Source: Faecousia sp900553805 (lineage in GTDB: Bacteria; Bacillota; Clostridia; Oscillospirales; Oscillospiraceae). Taken from it: a stretch of 64,000 nucleotides of DNA. The notes below the pieces were generated by a model. It made no database searches. It was not told the origin of the DNA and worked only from the letters and a program-made list of their open reading frames with translations. The stretch is taken from assembly GCA_937957765.1 (NCBI GenBank), contig CALFXG010000022.1, forward strand, positions 140,009 to 204,008, read 5' to 3'. A program made the translations under genes and the position numbers. Each line of letters starts with the position of its first letter. Within the stretch, counting starts at the first letter, position 1. Below, piece after piece: positions 55,969 through 63,938 of this stretch.

Positions 55969-55982
55969 GGAGGTTTTTCATT

Positions 55983-57617
55983 ATGGCTAAAATGATCGTT
56001 TTCGGCGAGGAAGCCCGCAAGAAGCTGCAATCCGGCATTGACCAGCTGGCCGATACCGTCAAGGTCACCCTGGGTCCCAAGGGCAGAAACGTTGTTCTGG
56101 GCAAGAAGTACGGCGCGCCCCTGATCACCAACGACGGCGTGACCATTGCCAAGGAAGTGGAGTTGGAGGACGCCTTTGAGAACATGGGCGCTCAGCTGAT
56201 CCGCGAAGTCGCCACCAAGACCAACGACGTGGCCGGCGACGGCACCACCACCGCCACCCTGCTGGCCCAGTCCATCACCCGCGAGGGTCTGAAGAACCTG
56301 TCCGCCGGCGCCAACCCCATGGTCATGCGCAAGGGCATTGAGAAGGCCGTTGCCGCCGCCGTGGAGGCCATCAAGGCGGATTCCGTGCCCGTCAGCGGCT
56401 CTGATGACATCGCCCGGGTCGGCACCGTTTCCTCCGGCGACGAGTCCATCGGCAAGCTGATCGCCGAGGCCATGGAGAAGGTAGGCACCGAGGGCATCAT
56501 CACCATCGAAGAGAGCAAGACCGCCGAGACCGGCCTGGACGTGGTGGAGGGCATGCAGTTTGACCGGGGCTATATCTCCCCCTACATGGTCACCGACACC
56601 GACAAGATGGAAGCCGTGCTGGACGACGCCTATCTGCTGATCACCGATAAGAAGATCGCTTCCATTCAGGATCTGCTGCCCGTGCTGGAGCCCATCGTCA
56701 AGGCCGGCCGGAAGCTCATCATCATCGCCGAGGATGTGGAGGGCGACGCCCTGGCCACATTGCTTGTCAACCGCCTGCAGGGCCGCTTCAACATCGTGTG
56801 CGTCAAGGCCCCCGGCTTCGGCGACCGCCGCAAGGAAATGCTTCAGGATATCGCCGTGCTCACCGGCGGCCGTGTGATCTCCAGCGAGCTGAACATGGAG
56901 CTGGCTGACGCCACCATGGAGGATCTGGGTCACTGCCGTCAGATCGTGGTCACCAAGGACACCACCACCATCGTGGACGGCGACGGTGCCCCCGCCGACA
57001 TCCAGGCCCGCGCCCACATGATCCGCTCCGCCATTGCCACCACCACCTCCGACTACGACCGTGAGAAGCTCCAGGAGCGCCTGGCAAAGCTCTCCGGCGG
57101 CGTGGCCGTCATCAAGGTAGGCGCGCAGACCGAGGTCGCCATGAAGGAGCAGAAGCTGAGAGTGGAAGATGCTCTGAACGCCACCCGTGCCGCCGTTGAG
57201 GAAGGCATCGTGGCCGGCGGCGGTACCGCTCAGGTCAACGCCATCCCCGCTGTGGAGAAGCTGATCGCCACCCTGCACGGCGACGAGAAGACCGGCGCGA
57301 AGATCATCGCCACCGCCCTTCAGGCCCCCGTCCGTCAGATCGCCGAGAACGCTGGCGTGGACGGCTCCGTGGTTTACGAGAAGATCCGCACCTCCGGCAA
57401 GGTCGGCTACGGCTACAATGCCTACACCGAGGAGTATGTGGACATGATCCCTGCCGGTATCGTGGATCCCACCAAGGTCACCCGTACCAGCCTGGAGAAT
57501 GCCGCTTCCATCGCCGCCTGCGTGCTGACCACCGAGAGCCTGGTCGTGGACAAGCCCGACCCCGCCGGTGATGCCGCCGCAGCCGCTGCCGCCGCTCAGA
57601 CGGGCGGAATGTACTAA
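55983..57617 (+). CDS. groEL: Chaperonin GroEL
   Basis: 544 residues. ATPase motifs TLGPKGRNVVLGKKYG and VAGDGTTTATLLAQSI; apical domain with YISPYMVTDTDKMEAVLDD; signature region VEEGIVAGGGTAQVNAIPAV. The C-terminus has an Ala run (AAAAAAAQTGGMY) instead of the GGM repeats of many GroELs. AGGAGG eight bases upstream. The operon ends with the terminator at 57639-57676. Confidence 0.97.
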   Translation: MAKMIVFGEEARKKLQSGIDQLADTVKVTLGPKGRNVVLGKKYGAPLITNDGVTIAKEVELEDAFENMGAQLIREVATKTNDVAGDGTTTATLLAQSITREGLKNLSAGANPMVMRKGIEKAVAAAVEAIKADSVPVSGSDDIARVGTVSSGDESIGKLIAEAMEKVGTEGIITIEESKTAETGLDVVEGMQFDRGYISPYMVTDTDKMEAVLDDAYLLITDKKIASIQDLLPVLEPIVKAGRKLIIIAEDVEGDALATLLVNRLQGRFNIVCVKAPGFGDRRKEMLQDIAVLTGGRVISSELNMELADATMEDLGHCRQIVVTKDTTTIVDGDGAPADIQARAHMIRSAIATTTSDYDREKLQERLAKLSGGVAVIKVGAQTEVAMKEQKLRVEDALNATRAAVEEGIVAGGGTAQVNAIPAVEKLIATLHGDEKTGAKIIATALQAPVRQIAENAGVDGSVVYEKIRTSGKVGYGYNAYTEEYVDMIPAGIVDPTKVTRTSLENAASIAACVLTTESLVVDKPDPAGDAAAAAAAAQTGGMY

Positions 57618-57638
57618 GCCGCTTCCCAAATGCAATTC

Positions 57639-57676
57639 GATCAGGGGTGTCCTGCAAAGGGCATCCCTGATCTTTT
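57639..57676 (+). terminator. Terminator of groESL
   Basis: GATCAGGGGTGTCC pairs with GGCATCCCTGATC (one mismatch), followed by TTTT. Confidence 0.8.
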
Positions 57677-57749
57677 GCGTGGCGTGTGTCCGTTCCGTTT
57701 ACATAATTCGTTAAAAATGTTGACATAATTCCTTAAAATAAAGGAAAAT

Positions 57750-57778
57750 TTGACTTTTTTACAGCAATATGTTATAAT
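57750..57778 (+). promoter_or_regulatory. Promoter of the membrane-anchored SleB-like gene
   Basis: TTGACT (57750-57755), 17-bp spacer, TATAAT (57773-57778). The leader of about 165 bases has no gene and no structure I could identify. Confidence 0.65.
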
Positions 57779-57951
57779 TATGCCAGCGGAGAGTCTGGCA
57801 GTGCTTCTTTTACGCAGAAGACCGCATTTTGAAGCAAATTTTTATCCGCTTTCAGCAGTTTCGACAGTCTTCTGGCCCGCTGCCCGGCTATAATCTATCT
57901 GGGAGCATCCATCGGCCCCCCATTATCGGCACAATAGAAGGAGAACGCATC

Positions 57952-58617
57952 ATGGAACAGACGCCCAATGAAGAATTCAAATTGGAGTCCCGCCGCCGCA
58001 AGCGGCGCAAGAAATCTCCCCTCCCCTTTTCCCTCCATGTCCCTGCTTTCCTCACCCACCTGGGCGAGGATGTAAAATGGTATTTTGACATCCGGCTATG
58101 GTCGCCGCTGATCCTGCTGGTGCTCATCCTGGCCCTGGCCCTTCCCCGCGGCGGGAGCAAGCAGGCCCAGTCGGATGTCCCCGTGGAGACCGTCGCCGCC
58201 GAGACCCAGCCCTGGGAGGATGTGACCGAGCCGACCCAGGCCCCCGTCAACGCCGAGGCCGCCGCCCTGGCCACCCTGGCCGACAGCGTGGGCAACGGCC
58301 GGTCGGACAATGTAAAGACCGTCATCATGTGGGTGGCAATCAACCGCAGCGAGGACCGCAGCAACGGCTACGGCCAGAGCCTGCTGGACGAGATCGCCCG
58401 CCCCAACCAGTGGCAGGGCTACGACGAGCACTTCCCCTATACCGAGCATACATACGAGATTGCCCTGGACGTCCTTGACACCCAGGCCACCGGCGGCCTG
58501 CGCCCCCTGGACAACGACATGCTCTGGCTGGTGCTCAACGACGACGGCTCCGTCACCCTGCGCAACCAGTTCACCTCCACCGGCAACCAGAAATGGCGGG
58601 AAAAGACCGTAAAGTAA
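57952..58617 (+). CDS. Membrane-anchored protein with a SleB-like (cell-wall-hydrolase-type) domain
   Basis: 221 residues from the ATG at 57952 (AAGGAG nine bases upstream). Basic cytoplasmic N-terminus (ESRRRKRRKKS), a membrane segment (SPLILLVLILALALP, about residues 51-65), an acidic/proline-rich linker (QPWEDVTEPTQAPV), and a globular part with VIMWVAINRSEDRSNGYGQS and RPNQWQGYDEH. The INR ... QWQ spacing is like the Hydrolase_2 domain of spore cortex hydrolases, but the catalytic Glu at the expected place is not obvious. Function uncertain: wall remodelling or a non-catalytic relative. Confidence 0.65.
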   Translation: MEQTPNEEFKLESRRRKRRKKSPLPFSLHVPAFLTHLGEDVKWYFDIRLWSPLILLVLILALALPRGGSKQAQSDVPVETVAAETQPWEDVTEPTQAPVNAEAAALATLADSVGNGRSDNVKTVIMWVAINRSEDRSNGYGQSLLDEIARPNQWQGYDEHFPYTEHTYEIALDVLDTQATGGLRPLDNDMLWLVLNDDGSVTLRNQFTSTGNQKWREKTVK

Positions 58618-58632
58618 AACCCATACGCAAAG

Positions 58633-58679
58633 CGCATCCCCTTACCGGGTAACAGCGGTAAGGGGATGCGTTATTATTT
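58633..58679. terminator. Terminator
   Basis: A perfect 15-bp stem CGCATCCCCTTACCG / CGGTAAGGGGATGCG followed by TTATTATTT. Confidence 0.85.
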
Positions 58680-58919
58680 CTCCCGCAGGCGGCGCTCCTC
58701 CGCCAGATCCTCCTGGGTGATGGGGCGGTCGCGGTAATAATCCTTCATGTCCGACTCGCCGATGGTCACACCGGGGCAAATCACGCTGTTTGCACCGATC
58801 CAGCAGTTATTGCCGATGGTCACATGGTCGCAGTACATGTATTCCCGCAGCCCCGGATGGATGGGATGCCCCACGGTGGCAATGGTCACGGCGGGGCCGA
58901 ACATCACGGCGTCGCCTCC
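58674..58919 (-). pseudogene. Remnant of a maltose/galactoside O-acetyltransferase gene
   Basis: About 80 codons: GDAVMFGPAVTIATVGHPIH, CDHVTIGNNCWIGANSVICP, GVTIGE, then abruptly SDMKDYYRDRPITQEDLAEE to the stop. The hexapeptide-repeat core and the catalytic-site His (VGHP) are clear, but the N-terminal 90-100 residues are missing. The usual GSVIGAGSVVT ... GNP segment is skipped between TIGE and SDM, indicating an internal in-frame deletion. The 5' joint coincides with the stop codon of the KTR gene. Confidence 0.8.
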
Positions 58920-59102
58920 CTAAGCATTGGCCGATTTTATCTCCTTGATCTCCCCGTCCCGGAACAGGATCACGCATTCATACCGGCACTTGGGACAGAA
59001 CAAGGGAAAATCCTCCAGGACCGTGTGGGTACGGACCTGGGTGCGAGTCTTTCCGCCGCAGTGTGGGCAGTGCACCCACGCCGCCTTTTCAATCATCTCC
59101 AT
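58920..59102 (-). CDS. Cysteine-rich KTR-domain protein
   Basis: 60 residues with two Cys pairs, CPHCGGKTRTQV and CPKCRYECVI, the pattern of the small KTR-type zinc-ribbon proteins widespread in Firmicutes, often on mobile DNA. Function unknown. It overlaps the membrane protein gene upstream by 14 bp and ends where the acetyltransferase remnant begins. Confidence 0.8.
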   Translation of the reverse strand: MEMIEKAAWVHCPHCGGKTRTQVRTHTVLEDFPLFCPKCRYECVILFRDGEIKEIKSANA

Positions 59103-59538
59103 TGGTCATACCTCCTGTGCGGCCCCGCTGCCGCCTGCGGAGCTGCTCATTTACCTGGGTCGCTGCCCGCGCGCTGAGGGTATAGTCGATCAGATGCCAG
59201 ACCACCTTTGCCCCCAGAATAAAGGACGCATAGATCACCGCGTCCAGCCGTCCATACCAGAATTCCCAATGATGCGCCAGCGGGAGCAGCACCGCCTCCA
59301 GCAGCAGGGTATGCAGGGCCGTGCGCAGCCACCACCCGCGGGTGGTCAGCTCCTTCCTGGAATAATACACCGCCAGCGAAAGCAGGCACACCAGCGTCAG
59401 CACGATGCATCGGCCAAAAAAGCGCACCACCGGCAGCTGGGAGGTGGGATTGGCCAGCAGGCACATGAAGAAGGTGCTGAGCATGATGATCCCATACACC
59501 GTAAAAAAGCGCTGGACCCAGAAAAACATTTTTTTCAT
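59089..59538 (-). CDS. Four-helix membrane protein (DUF3021-like)
   Basis: 149 residues, four hydrophobic segments (about residues 9-29, 41-58, 72-88, 102-120) and a basic, hydrophilic C-terminus (VNEQLRRRQRGRTGG). DUF3021 proteins are typically encoded directly after a LytTR regulator, as here (3 bp downstream of it). They are thought to modulate the regulator from the membrane. Confidence 0.75.
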   Translation of the reverse strand: MKKMFFWVQRFFTVYGIIMLSTFFMCLLANPTSQLPVVRFFGRCIVLTLVCLLSLAVYYSRKELTTRGWWLRTALHTLLLEAVLLPLAHHWEFWYGRLDAVIYASFILGAKVVWHLIDYTLSARAATQVNEQLRRRQRGRTGGMTNGDD

Positions 59539-59541
59539 CTT

Positions 59542-59808
59542 CTACCCCTCCACGCCCAGCAGCCGCTTCAGGGTGGAAACATACTGCCTGGAAATAATTA
59601 CCCTTTCCTCATTTTCCAGCGTCGCCTCGAACCGGCCGGAAATCGAGGGCCGGACGCACAGGATCTTATCCGCATTCAGCACCATGGACTTGCTGCACCG
59701 AAAGAACATGGAGCCGCGGCACAGCTCCTCAAATTCATACAGCTTGTACCGGCAGGCAAACACCGCCTCTTCCCCGCCCTCCGGGATCCGCTCCACCGAG
59801 AATTTCAT
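59542..59808 (-). CDS. LytTR-domain DNA-binding regulator, shorter than usual
   Basis: 88 residues. The C-terminal LytTR half is intact: YKLYEFEELCRGSMFFRCSK, SMVLNADKILCVRP and ISRQYVSTLKRLLG. Stand-alone LytTR regulators linked to DUF3021 are about 145 residues. Here the N-terminal MKFSVERIPEGGEEAVFACR seems to run directly into the middle of the domain, so about 55 residues are missing, probably by in-frame deletion. Whether it still folds is doubtful. AAGGGGGG precedes the ATG. Confidence 0.7.
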   Translation of the reverse strand: MKFSVERIPEGGEEAVFACRYKLYEFEELCRGSMFFRCSKSMVLNADKILCVRPSISGRFEATLENEERVIISRQYVSTLKRLLGVEG

Positions 59809-59960
59809 CTCATGTCCCCCCTTAGACCTGCAACTGCTTTAACATACCATATTGGCCTCCGCTTTTCCATCCTCGCCCGGGCAAGTTGTAAAAAACGGGC
59901 AGTAAGATGCATTTCCATGGCTTTTTGTTCTGGAAGCAGTTGACAACAAGCTTTTGTTCC

Positions 59961-59989
59961 ATTATAATTGAGCCCGCAAAATAAAACAA
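59961..59989 (-). promoter_or_regulatory. Promoter of the LytTR-DUF3021 genes
   Basis: Minus-strand TTGTTT (59984-59989), 17-bp spacer, TATAAT (59961-59966). The leader of about 145 bases contains no credible gene. Confidence 0.6.
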
Positions 59990-60110
59990 GTGTTTTAAAA
60001 CATTTTTCAACTTCAGGATCGACCAGCCAGACGCCAGGACGCAGCGCCGCCACCGCATCCATGTTCCAGCGGGGGTAGCCCTATACGCATGAGATAAAGG
60101 AGAGAATCGG

Positions 60111-60719
60111 ATGAAAAACGCAATTGAGGCGCATATCCCGTACTTTTGGCTGGCCCTGGTGGTGCTGGCTCTGTTTTATGGGATCTATTTTGCAAAAATG
60201 CTGGCGCAGAAGCGGCGCGGCATCCGAACCCACCAGATCGGGCGGCGGAAGGAACGCTCCATTCACACGGTGGAGATGCTGATGAGCATCGCAACACTGG
60301 GTATTGTGATCGTGCAGCTTCTGTCCATGGCGTGCGGCTGGAGCTGGCTGCCTGCAAACGCGCGCTTTACCGGCTTCTGCATCGGAATGCTGGGCGACCT
60401 GATTTTCCTGGCCTCCGTTCTGTGCATGAAGGACAGCTGGCGGGCGGGCATCCCGGATCAGGATAAGACCGCCCTGGTCACAACGGGCCTTTACCGCTTC
60501 AGCCGCAATCCGGCCTTTCTTGGATTTGACTTCATGTATATGGGTGTGTTGCTGATGTACTGCAACCCGCTGACGGCGGCCTTTACCCTGTTCGCAATGG
60601 TCATGCTGCATTTGCAGATCTTGCAGGAGGAGCGGTATCTCACCGGCACCTTTGGGGCGGCCTATCAGGAATACATGGCCCAGGTATATCGCTACCTTGG
60701 GAGGAAGCCGCGCAGATAA
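60111..60719 (+). CDS. Isoprenylcysteine carboxyl methyltransferase-like membrane protein
   Basis: 202 residues, about five hydrophobic segments. The ICMT/PEMT-type SAM-binding C-terminus is present: VTTGLYRFSRNPAFLGFDFM and EERYLTGTFGAAYQEYMAQV followed by RYLG. Bacterial members methylate lipid or unknown substrates at the membrane. GGAG lies before the ATG. It may be co-transcribed with the shortened PAP2 gene 19 bp downstream. Confidence 0.85.
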   Translation: MKNAIEAHIPYFWLALVVLALFYGIYFAKMLAQKRRGIRTHQIGRRKERSIHTVEMLMSIATLGIVIVQLLSMACGWSWLPANARFTGFCIGMLGDLIFLASVLCMKDSWRAGIPDQDKTALVTTGLYRFSRNPAFLGFDFMYMGVLLMYCNPLTAAFTLFAMVMLHLQILQEERYLTGTFGAAYQEYMAQVYRYLGRKPRR

Positions 60720-60738
60720 GAGGTGGGCGGATGGAAAG

Positions 60739-61005
60739 ATGAAAATGAAGAGGCAAAACACGAAAAAGCTCTGGGTTTCTCTGGGAGCGCTCACGGTGTT
60801 TGCGCTGTGGACGCTCCTTGTTTGCCATGTGGATGTGCGGCCCATCGGGCCGGGCGGCTCCCGGGTGGGCCTTGCCGCGGTCAACCAAGCCTTTCACGCA
60901 ATGACAGGGGTACACTGGCTGAGCGACATTGTGGGCGGCATGCTCCTCAGCGTGGGGCTTGTGGCGCTGTATGCGTTTGCGGTAAGCCTGCGGGAGGATC
61001 GCTGA
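60739..61005 (+). pseudogene. PAP2-family phosphatase with a large internal deletion
   Basis: 88 residues: an N-terminal part (LWVSLGALTVFALWTLLVCH, VDVRPIGPGGSRVGLAAVNQ, AFHAMTGVH) runs directly into the C-terminal PAP2 motif (HWLSDIVGGMLLSVGLVALY). In full-length relatives the FHxLTGVH stretch and the SGVHWLxDIVGG stretch are about 110 residues apart, and the phosphate-binding KxxxxxxRP and PSGH-type motifs lie between. The shared GVH makes recombination at a short repeat the likely cause. The product cannot be an active phosphatase. Confidence 0.8.
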
Positions 61006-61035
61006 CATGCCGCCCCAAGAATGCTCGGCAGTCTA

Positions 61036-61098
61036 TTGACAAACGCGGTCTTTTAAAGTACAATGGTCAATGCGTATCAGGTGATGCGCATTGACCAT
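61036..61098 (+). promoter_or_regulatory. Promoter followed by a 12-bp hairpin upstream of the isochorismatase-like gene
   Basis: TTGACA (61036-61041), 17-bp spacer, TACAAT (61059-61064). ATGGTCAATGCG (61063-61074) and its exact complement CGCATTGACCAT (61087-61098) start at the -10 box, so the structure could be an operator or a 5' RNA hairpin. The rest of the leader to 61312 shows no gene I would defend. Confidence 0.6.
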
Positions 61099-61312
61099 AT
61101 CCTTCAGCGCCAGTATGTTTATTTCAGAACCAGTAAAATAGAAAAAGCCAAGATGCCAGACGCTCAGACGCAGTGCAATCCGGGAGATCGGGTTGTGCTG
61201 CTTTTTTGCTTTTGAGGCATAGGATTCGTAAGGAGGACAATGCGGCTACGAAAAAAAGGTTATTAAATCCGTTTATGGTATAGGGGAGAGAAAAAATATG
61301 GAGGATCATAGA

Positions 61313-61807
61313 ATGAAAAACAGCGCGTTGGTCGTGATCGACCTTCAAAACGACATCACAAAGAATTACAGGGAAATTATTGAGAACGTCAATAAAGCGA
61401 TTGACTGGGCCGTCCAAAAGGAGCTGTGGGTCGTTTACATCCAGCATAACAATTTATCCGCGGGGGCGCGGATATTCAAGTCCGGCACACGCGGCGCGGA
61501 GCTGGTGCCGGAGATGAAAATCGTGTCCGACCACATCTTTACGAAATCAAAGGGCAACGCCCTGACCAGCGAGGCCTTTGCCGCCTTCATCCAGGCGCGC
61601 GGCGTTACCGACTTCTACATTGCCGGTGCGGACGCCACGGTCTGCATCAAATCCACCTGCTATAATATGGCGAAAAACGGCTATACCATCCATGTGCTGT
61701 CGGACTGCATCACGAGCTACGATAAAAAGAAGCTGCCCGAGATGCTTACATACTATGAAAGCAAGGGCTGCTCCGTTGCGGCTCTTTCCGATGCCATGCA
61801 GGCGTAA
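61313..61807 (+). CDS. Cysteine hydrolase of the isochorismatase-like family
   Basis: 164 residues from the ATG at 61313 (GGAGG eight bases upstream; the ATG at 61298 has no good site). Catalytic Asp in ALVVIDLQNDI and Cys in GADATVCIKSTCYNMAKNGY; the Lys expected near residue 80 may be K in FTKSKGNAL. Members hydrolyse amides or vinyl ethers of small molecules such as nicotinamide. No pathway neighbours identify the substrate. Confidence 0.85.
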   Translation: MKNSALVVIDLQNDITKNYREIIENVNKAIDWAVQKELWVVYIQHNNLSAGARIFKSGTRGAELVPEMKIVSDHIFTKSKGNALTSEAFAAFIQARGVTDFYIAGADATVCIKSTCYNMAKNGYTIHVLSDCITSYDKKKLPEMLTYYESKGCSVAALSDAMQA

Positions 61808-61848
61808 ATGCTGCGGCAATCGGGAAGTTAAAGAGGAAAGGGAAAAAC

Positions 61849-62001
61849 ATGGTCACGGTTTTGAATTTTATCCACGTCGCAGGGAATGTGCTTTTGCACT
61901 CCATGTGCACTGCCGCATTCTGCTGGGCGGCAGTTTGCCTGGCCGCAGCAGTCCTGATCATTCGAGGGCTGGCAAGGGAAATGGATGCCATTTTGCAGTG
62001 A
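61849..62001 (+). CDS. 50-residue single-span membrane peptide, unknown
   Basis: ATG at 61849 with GAGGAAAGG about nine bases upstream, TGA at 61999-62001. One membrane segment (FCWAAVCLAAAVLIIRG) after a short amphipathic start (MVTVLNFIHVAGNVLLHS). No family recognised. It lies 41 bp after the isochorismatase-like gene. Confidence 0.55.
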   Translation: MVTVLNFIHVAGNVLLHSMCTAAFCWAAVCLAAAVLIIRGLAREMDAILQ

Positions 62002-62081
62002 AAGCATACCGGCTATCGCAGCATTTCCTGCAAAATGGGCGTGTTTTCTCCCATGGAAGCTGCGAAGCAGGAGGAAATGAA

Positions 62082-62813
62082 ATGAAGAAATTATATGAGA
62101 AAAACGAGCTGACCTTTGCGATTACATGGATTGTGGTTTACTGCGTGCTGCAATCCCTGGCAAATCCGCTCAATCAAGCGATCGGCATTGAATACGCCGC
62201 AAGCGCTGGCTTTTGCATCCTGCAAGCCATCGTGCTTTTCACCTTTATCTGTAAAAACAAGCTGCAAAAGCGGTATGGGCTTTGCAGTTCCCCCGTTCCT
62301 GCCCGGCGGTTCCTCTACTATGTGCCGCTGGTCATTCTGGCATCGGGAAACCTCTGGAACGGCGCTGCCCTCAATTACTCCCCGGCGGAAACGGTTTGCC
62401 GCATTGCATGTATGCTCTGCATCGGATTCCTGGAGGAAGTGATCTTCCGGGGGCTCCTGTTTACGGCGATTGCAAGGAACAATGTGAGATCCGCCGTTAT
62501 CATCTCCAGCGTGACCTTTGGCATCGGGCATATCATCAACCTGTTCAACGGCAGCGGGATGAATCTGGCAAGCAATCTGTGCCAGATCGTCTTTGCCATT
62601 GCAGTGGGCTTCCTGCTGGTGACGATCTTTTACCGCGGCGGAAGCCTGCTCCCCTGCATCCTTGTCCACTCCGTCATCAACACCCTGGGCACCTTTGCAA
62701 ATGATACGAATTTAACCACGCAAATGCAGCTGACTCATATCGCTGCACTGATTGCCATTACGGTCGCCTATACCCTGATTCTGACAAGAACGCTTCCCAA
62801 AAAGCAATCGTGA
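62082..62813 (+). CDS. CPBP-family intramembrane metalloprotease
   Basis: 243 residues from the ATG at 62082 (AGGAGG upstream). About seven hydrophobic segments. Catalytic motif EEVIFRGLLF (E-E-x-x-x-R) near residue 125, and the second motif GIGHIINLFNG with the metal-binding His near 162. CPBP (Abi/CAAX-like) enzymes process membrane proteins or peptides, including bacteriocin-related ones. No bacteriocin gene was found nearby. Confidence 0.88.
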   Translation: MKKLYEKNELTFAITWIVVYCVLQSLANPLNQAIGIEYAASAGFCILQAIVLFTFICKNKLQKRYGLCSSPVPARRFLYYVPLVILASGNLWNGAALNYSPAETVCRIACMLCIGFLEEVIFRGLLFTAIARNNVRSAVIISSVTFGIGHIINLFNGSGMNLASNLCQIVFAIAVGFLLVTIFYRGGSLLPCILVHSVINTLGTFANDTNLTTQMQLTHIAALIAITVAYTLILTRTLPKKQS

Positions 62814-62877
62814 TTTTTTACCCTCGAAAAATATCCATACACCGGGAAAAGGCACTATTACATGAAAGGATTTCTTG

Positions 62878-63246
62878 ATGAAAGGAAACGGAAAACATAT
62901 GAATGAACTGATCGGCTGCTGCGGCCTGAACTGCGAAACCTGCAACGCCAGGATCGCAACGGCCACAAACGACAACGCCCTGCGTGAGAAAACCGCCGCC
63001 CTGTGGACGAAGCTCAACGGGGTAACGATCACCCCGGAGATGATCAACTGCACCGGCTGCCGCATAGAGGGTGCCAAAACGCCCTTCTGCGATAAGCTCT
63101 GCCCCGTCCACAACTGCGTCCGGGAAAAGGGACTGGCCACCTGCGCCGACTGCGGGCAAATGGACGGATGCCTCACCCTGGGATGCATCGCCGCGAACAG
63201 CCCGTTTGTCCTGGAAAACCTGAAGCAGCTCCGCCAGAAGCCGTGA
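62878..63246 (+). CDS. DUF3795 Cys-rich protein
   Basis: 122 residues from the ATG at 62878 (AAAGGA seven bases upstream); an ATG at 62899 (MNELIGCCGLNC) matches the usual family start and may be used instead. Cys motifs: CCGLNCETCNARIA, CTGCRIEG, CDKLCPVHNC, CADCGQMDGC, LGC. The pattern fits DUF3795, a zinc- or cluster-binding family of unknown role. Confidence 0.85.
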   Translation: MKGNGKHMNELIGCCGLNCETCNARIATATNDNALREKTAALWTKLNGVTITPEMINCTGCRIEGAKTPFCDKLCPVHNCVREKGLATCADCGQMDGCLTLGCIAANSPFVLENLKQLRQKP

Positions 63247-63280
63247 GCGCGGCAAATACGCCATCATTGGAGAATATGGA

Positions 63281-63928
63281 ATGGAAGAAGTCATACGTCT
63301 GACACCGCAGACCGTCCAAGCAGACTTGGATGCGCTGGGCCAATATAAAACTGCCGATGTGGACAGGCTCATTCATCGCTACGTCCGGCAGCGGGCGGAT
63401 GCGTCCGCGCTCCGGGCGCATATCCTGTCCCAGCAGCAGTTTCATCGGATCTATTTCTATGTCAGTCTGGAGCAGATCAAGGGCGCAAACGCACGCATGG
63501 AATTCATCCATAGGAATCTACTGTTTACGGATTGGTGGCACACGGATCAGCTCATTCGCTATGCCGCGAAGCTGGATCTTGAGGCTGCCCTCGGCTATGC
63601 ACAGGAATATATCCGCTCCGAGGCTCCCTTTGTCCGCCGCTGGGGATATGTGATGTTTATTTCCCCCTTGGGGCGGAAGCATGCGGACCGGCTACTGCCA
63701 TTGATGAAAAGGGATGAGCACTACTATGTGCAGATGGCCGAGGCCTGGCTGCTTGCGGAGCTGGCAATCGATGAGCCGGAGGCGGTGTGCCAATGGATGG
63801 CAAACTGCGGACTTCCCTATTCGATCTGCGGCAAGGCGATTCAGAAAATCTGCGATTCCTACCGCATTTCCGGGGCCTGGAAGGAGCGCTTCAAGGCGCT
63901 GCGCCCAGCGCTGAAACAGGGCAAATAA
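63281..63928 (+). CDS. AlkD-like DNA alkylation repair protein (HEAT-repeat DNA glycosylase)
   Basis: 215 residues, all helical. It matches the AlkD group: NLLFTDWWHTDQLIRYAAKL with the conserved W-W-x-x-D, RRWGYVMFISPLG, VQMAEAWLLAELAI and YRISGAWKERFKAL near the end. These proteins excise bulky or positively charged alkylated bases. GGAG precedes the ATG by eight bases. Confidence 0.85.
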   Translation: MEEVIRLTPQTVQADLDALGQYKTADVDRLIHRYVRQRADASALRAHILSQQQFHRIYFYVSLEQIKGANARMEFIHRNLLFTDWWHTDQLIRYAAKLDLEAALGYAQEYIRSEAPFVRRWGYVMFISPLGRKHADRLLPLMKRDEHYYVQMAEAWLLAELAIDEPEAVCQWMANCGLPYSICGKAIQKICDSYRISGAWKERFKALRPALKQGK

Positions 63929-63938
63929 CGAAAGCTTT

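Noticed and set aside
59805..60062. An 85-residue frame upstream of the LytTR gene
   Set aside because: It crosses the promoter and has no ribosome site; the region is better explained as an untranslated leader.
61063..61215. A 50-codon frame starting at the ATG inside the promoter hairpin
   Set aside because: It would be leaderless or even start upstream of the transcript, has no ribosome site and no recognisable similarity.
62082..62813. CPBP protease as part of a bacteriocin or phage-defence system
   Set aside because: No precursor peptide, transporter, immunity or defence genes adjoin it; neighbours are unrelated single genes.
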